From the NCBI GenBank assembly GCA_049601975.1, contig JBMYRC010000163.1, positions 1 through 8,595 on the forward strand: 8,595 nucleotides of DNA, read 5' to 3'. Below, one piece after another: positions 6,086 through 8,595 of this stretch. Source of the stretch: UBA6544 sp049601975 (GTDB taxonomy: Bacteria; Pseudomonadota; Alphaproteobacteria; UBA8366). Both the position numbers and the translations under genes were made by a program. The notes below the pieces were generated by a model, which was not told the DNA's origin, ran no database searches, and saw nothing but the letters and a program-made list of their open reading frames with translations. Every line of letters starts with the position of its first letter. Position 1 is the first letter of the stretch.

Positions 6086-7144
6086 TTATGCCACTAGGCT
6101 GAATAAGACCCTGGCGTCGATCGCGTCCGAGGCATCGACATCTAATCCGCCTGCACCCGCGAGGCCAGTGCTCCGCGCCGGTCCAGTGCCACCAATGTTT
6201 GAACGGAACCTCGATTCAGGATCGAAGACCGGCGCTTGCTCGCGGGTGATAGAGCGCTCAAAACCTTGGGCTTCGGCGTCCATCTGTTTCTGTTTTGTCT
6301 GCGATTTTTTAACTTCTTCGTTCTCTTGCTCGCGAATTTCTTGACGTGCCTGCAATATCTTGCGATCCGCTTCCGCTGCAACACGGCGATCCTGCGATGA
6401 CGGTTCATGTGGCGCCAATGCCGCTCGTTTTACCTGCCGCATTTTGCGGAGAGTCGCTTGTGGATTGCCGGGAATTACGGAGGTGTCGATTGAGACCTCG
6501 CCAGCAACTGCATAAAACCTCCCATCTGGTCCTCTAGTGAATTGGAGGCGCGGCGCGCCCGCGTAGGGCCCCCCTGCAGAAGCGTGGGCCTGTTCGTGCG
6601 CGCGCACCTCTGCATCGCGACGTTTCAGTTCCTCGACCTTTTGCCGTTCTTCCTCCGTCAGTCCGTCAGGTCCTTTTTCGTTCTCTTTACCAACCAGTTT
6701 CGATCCTTCGGCTTTGGCTTTCTCGATGGAGCCTTTCGGTTCCTCTTCTTCCGTCACCTCACTAATCTTTTTCGCAGCCTCTTGGCTGCCGGTGACGTCG
6801 CCTGGATTAAGTGGAGCGTTCAACGCCGCGTTGGAGCTGATCCGGTCTTCCAATTCAAGGGGTGATTGTTCGTTCGGATCGACCGACGCTAAGCCTTGCG
6901 TGCTGGTCACGTTCTCGACGCTGAGCGGAGCTGTTAGTGCTTTGAGAGAATTAAAATTCTTCGACTCCGAAAGGCTGATTTCGGTAGCTGACGAAGATGG
7001 CTCGACGGCGCGCGTAGAGCCGTCCCGCACGCTCGAGCGTGTCGCCGATAGGACGGCACTTCCCGCCGTCACGACCGGAGTCGATATGCCTTCTGCAATC
7101 AACTCAGCCACCTCATCCACAGTCGAGCCCGATTTCGGGGTCAA
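6086..7144 (-). CDS. SprA-related / CJM1_0395-family putative metalloprotease
   Basis: A 352-residue protein with the family core in its second half: EVRAHEQAHASAGGPYAG (179-196), with H183, E184 and H187 forming an HExxH zinc-protease-like motif, then FTRGPDGRFYAVAGEVSID (202-220), NPQATLRKMRQVKRAALAPH (227-246) and PSSQDRRVAAEAD (248-260). Residues 1-160 are low-complexity, rich in Ser, Ala, Glu and Lys, and probably disordered. A charged, likely coiled-coil stretch (about 260-290) and a glycine-rich tail follow. There is no signal peptide. Proteolytic activity is inferred from the motif and the function of the family is unknown to me. The start is uncertain: TTG at 7144 is the first usable codon after an in-frame stop, with GGAG four bases upstream, while an out-of-frame ATG lies ten bases earlier. 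It follows rppH after an 82 bp gap. Confidence 0.82.
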   Translation of the reverse strand: MTPKSGSTVDEVAELIAEGISTPVVTAGSAVLSATRSSVRDGSTRAVEPSSSATEISLSESKNFNSLKALTAPLSVENVTSTQGLASVDPNEQSPLELEDRISSNAALNAPLNPGDVTGSQEAAKKISEVTEEEEPKGSIEKAKAEGSKLVGKENEKGPDGLTEEERQKVEELKRRDAEVRAHEQAHASAGGPYAGAPRLQFTRGPDGRFYAVAGEVSIDTSVIPGNPQATLRKMRQVKRAALAPHEPSSQDRRVAAEADRKILQARQEIREQENEEVKKSQTKQKQMDAEAQGFERSITREQAPVFDPESRFRSNIGGTGPARSTGLAGAGGLDVDASDAIDARVLFSLVA

Positions 7145-7163
7145 CCGTCTCCATACTTATTTT

Positions 7164-7186
7164 CCCTGGTAAAACCTCCGCCAGGG
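7164..7186 (-). other. Six-base-pair hairpin with GGAGG in the loop, upstream of the SprA-related gene
   Basis: CCCTGG and CCAGGG pair perfectly across an 11-base loop that contains the Shine-Dalgarno-like GGAGG (7175-7179). Read on the minus strand the stem is followed by A-rich, not T-rich, sequence, so it is not an intrinsic terminator. It sits in the leader of the 6086-7144 gene, and the downstream arm (CCAGGG) could itself serve as the ribosome-binding site of the out-of-frame ATG at 7154. Confidence 0.35.
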
Positions 7187-7226
7187 TTGCGCACGTCACA
7201 AAGTTAGCGGGAAACGGGTCAGAGAG

Positions 7227-7718
7227 TCAAAGGGCTTTGCGCTTTATTTCCTTGGCGACCTCATGGAACGCATCGCGTATTTCTTCATAGGCATTGCGTT
7301 TAAATTCAGTGGTCTGCGCCACAATAGTTTGTAAATCTGCCCATTTCCAATCACGAAACTCTGGGTGTTCGGTCGCGATATTGATTTCGTCGTCACTGCC
7401 GAGAAAGCGGAAGGCGAACCAACGCTGCATTTGCCCTTGATACTGGCCTTTCCAAGCGGTTTGCGCCAACTCAGTCGGCAGGCGGTAGTAAACCCATTCA
7501 GGGTGTTCAGCTATGATCTCGGCGTTTCTCGTGCCAATTTCTTCTTCCATTTCGCGAAAAGCGGCCTCCCAGGGTTCTTCTCCCTCGTCGATCCCCCCTT
7601 GCGGCATTTGCCAATGATCACCAGAAACGTCGTTACGGGCCCCAACGAAGACTTGTCCCTGCGCGTTGAGCAACAGGATACCCACGCAGGGGCGAAACGG
7701 TCGATCGTCTTCTGTCAT
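7227..7718 (-). CDS. rppH: RNA pyrophosphohydrolase (Nudix hydrolase RppH/NudH)
   Basis: A 163-residue cytoplasmic Nudix enzyme that removes pyrophosphate from the 5' triphosphate end of mRNA and so starts RNase E-dependent decay. FRPCVGILLLNAQGQVFVGA at the N-terminus and WQMPQGGIDEGEEPWEAA are typical of RppH. The complete Nudix box spans residues 41-63, with the catalytic REMEEEIG at 55-62. The segment EHPEWVYYRLP (71-81), then KGQYQGQMQRWFAFRF and EFRDWKWADL near the end, match bacterial RppH rather than other Nudix families. The ATG at 7718 lies one base after the stop of the upstream deacetylase-like gene (TGACATG), so translation is probably coupled; only a weak ribosome-binding site is visible. 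Pairing with that gene is, as I recall, common in alphaproteobacteria. Confidence 0.96.
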   Translation of the reverse strand: MTEDDRPFRPCVGILLLNAQGQVFVGARNDVSGDHWQMPQGGIDEGEEPWEAAFREMEEEIGTRNAEIIAEHPEWVYYRLPTELAQTAWKGQYQGQMQRWFAFRFLGSDDEINIATEHPEFRDWKWADLQTIVAQTTEFKRNAYEEIRDAFHEVAKEIKRKAL

Positions 7719-7719
7719 G

Positions 7720-8595
7720 TCATCCGGATTTCGGTTTGCCGGTCTTGGTGACCCTAATTACTGAAGACAGCGGTGCAAGTACAACTTTCTTGGCATCGAG
7801 CCGGCCGATCCATCGTTTCAAGCGCAACATTGTGATTGGGAACGGTCGGACGATCGCGACCGCCCGTTTATTCTTGATTGCCACCTCGGTCAGCTTGGTC
7901 AATTGACGATCGATGTATCCACGATTCGGTTCGGCATCCGGCGAAATATCGACAACCGTGTAGGCCAGCCCAACCTCTTGCGCCGTGGGCGCCATAACTG
8001 AGGATGCCGAAGCCCGGGTATCCAGCATCAATAGGCCGCGGTTCTTCAGCTGCCGGAGGATAGGTTTCAGAGCGTTTTTTTCGACCGAGAAGCGCGATCC
8101 CATAAAATTGAAGACGCCAACATAGCCGGTGGCCCGGCTCAGAGTCCAATTTAACCGCTCGATATTTTCTTCTGCGGTATTGGCGAGCATCAGGCCGTTC
8201 GGTCCCGGGTCGTTACGGGGATAGTCGCTGGGCTCCATGGGCAGGCCAATAAGCACTTCATGGCCGTTATCGCGCGCTTGTTGCACCCAATCATCGAGAC
8301 TGCGGGCGTAAGGCGCGAAGCCGAGCGTAACCGATGACGGAAGTTCAGTAATGGCTTGTTGCGTCTGTTGCGGGGAAAGTCCGAGATGCGTTACAACGAG
8401 TGCGATTCGCGACCGCGCATCGGCCTTATTGAAGGGACGGCTATAGACGCGCCAAGGTTGGCGGCCCTTCTCACCGATTTTCGGTAATGGTCCTTGGTCG
8501 GTCTCTTCGACCAATGCCATGTCGGGATGCGGATGCAAGGGTTGGCTGACGTCAGGCGTACTGGCATCGCTTGGTGCCGGTCCCTCCGATTTCGC
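7720..8595 (-). CDS. Divergent polysaccharide deacetylase family protein (YibQ/DUF610-like), 5' end missing
   Basis: The frame is open from the right edge to the stop at 7720 (291 codons) with no true start. A TTG at 8538 is internal, as the frame continues upstream through a Pro/Ser/Ala-rich stretch, so the N-terminus, probably with a membrane anchor or signal peptide, lies outside the window. The deacetylase-like (NodB-type TIM barrel) fold is recognisable by IALVVTHLGLS, GHEVLIGLPMEPSDYPRNDP, GYVGVFNFMGSRFS, LMLDTRASASSV and AIVRPFPITM. Compared with the E. coli YibQ pattern (VIDD, HLPM, NNHMGS, IGHPHP), the Asp and His positions expected to bind metal are Thr, His, Gly, Phe and Arg here. 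It may therefore be a non-catalytic binding protein. Relatives are often downstream of envC- and ctpA-type cell-wall genes, suggesting an envelope role. rppH follows directly. Confidence 0.9.
   Translation of the reverse strand, partial: AKSEGPAPSDASTPDVSQPLHPHPDMALVEETDQGPLPKIGEKGRQPWRVYSRPFNKADARSRIALVVTHLGLSPQQTQQAITELPSSVTLGFAPYARSLDDWVQQARDNGHEVLIGLPMEPSDYPRNDPGPNGLMLANTAEENIERLNWTLSRATGYVGVFNFMGSRFSVEKNALKPILRQLKNRGLLMLDTRASASSVMAPTAQEVGLAYTVVDISPDAEPNRGYIDRQLTKLTEVAIKNKRAVAIVRPFPITMLRLKRWIGRLDAKKVVLAPLSSVIRVTKTGKPKSG

Noticed and set aside
6542..7172. Plus-strand open frames of 107 and 152 codons opposite the SprA-related gene, one rich in Phe and Leu.
   Set aside because: The hydrophobic character is the antisense image of the Glu/Lys-rich coding sequence. 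No ribosome-binding site or family signature was seen.

Overview
This window reads as ordinary chromosomal DNA of an alphaproteobacterium, probably close to the Rhodospirillales. The sdhC-sdhD-sdhA-sdhB order, the mitochondrial-like subunit sequences and the right-hand pair (alphaproteobacterial-type divergent polysaccharide deacetylase followed by rppH) all point that way. The taxonomic call is by family resemblance from memory, not by a search. I see no insertion sequence, prophage, CRISPR array, tRNA, rRNA or toxin-antitoxin module. All genes lie on the minus strand except one small membrane-protein gene.

Right side (8595 down to 7227): the 3' part of a divergent polysaccharide deacetylase-like gene, whose 5' end lies outside the window, is followed 1 nt later by rppH, the RNA pyrophosphohydrolase. 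Next (7144 to 6086) is a SprA-related / CJM1_0395-type putative metalloprotease with an HEQAH motif and a long acidic, low-complexity N-terminal half. It has a non-standard TTG start beside an out-of-frame ATG.

Centre (5880 to 2519): a complete, tightly packed sdhCDAB operon encodes succinate dehydrogenase (complex II). sdhC and sdhD overlap by 1 nt, sdhD and sdhA are 7 nt apart, and sdhA and sdhB are 11 nt apart. The ligands of the FAD, the three Fe-S clusters and the heme, and the substrate-binding residues, are all visible. Together the four subunits oxidise succinate to fumarate in the TCA cycle and pass electrons to ubiquinone at the inner membrane.

Left side: a PaiB-type FMN-binding split-barrel protein (2432 to 1806) converges, with 9 nt between stops, on an unrecognised three-helix membrane protein (1497 to 1796, plus strand). 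That gene diverges from a phytanoyl-CoA dioxygenase family gene (1234 to 431). The intergenic region between the divergent genes (1235-1496) holds an operator-like 22-bp imperfect palindrome. One half-site of it recurs just upstream of the dioxygenase start and upstream of the PaiB-type gene. At the left edge (288 to 1) is the 5' part of an NAD(P)-dependent SAF-domain oxidoreductase, which appears frameshifted right after its Rossmann GAGKF motif.

No stretch longer than 300 bases lacks a gene. I found no convincing new biological system. The points most worth checking are the apparent frameshift, the deacetylase-like protein that has lost every expected metal ligand, the palindrome with dispersed half-sites, and the uncharacterised membrane protein.
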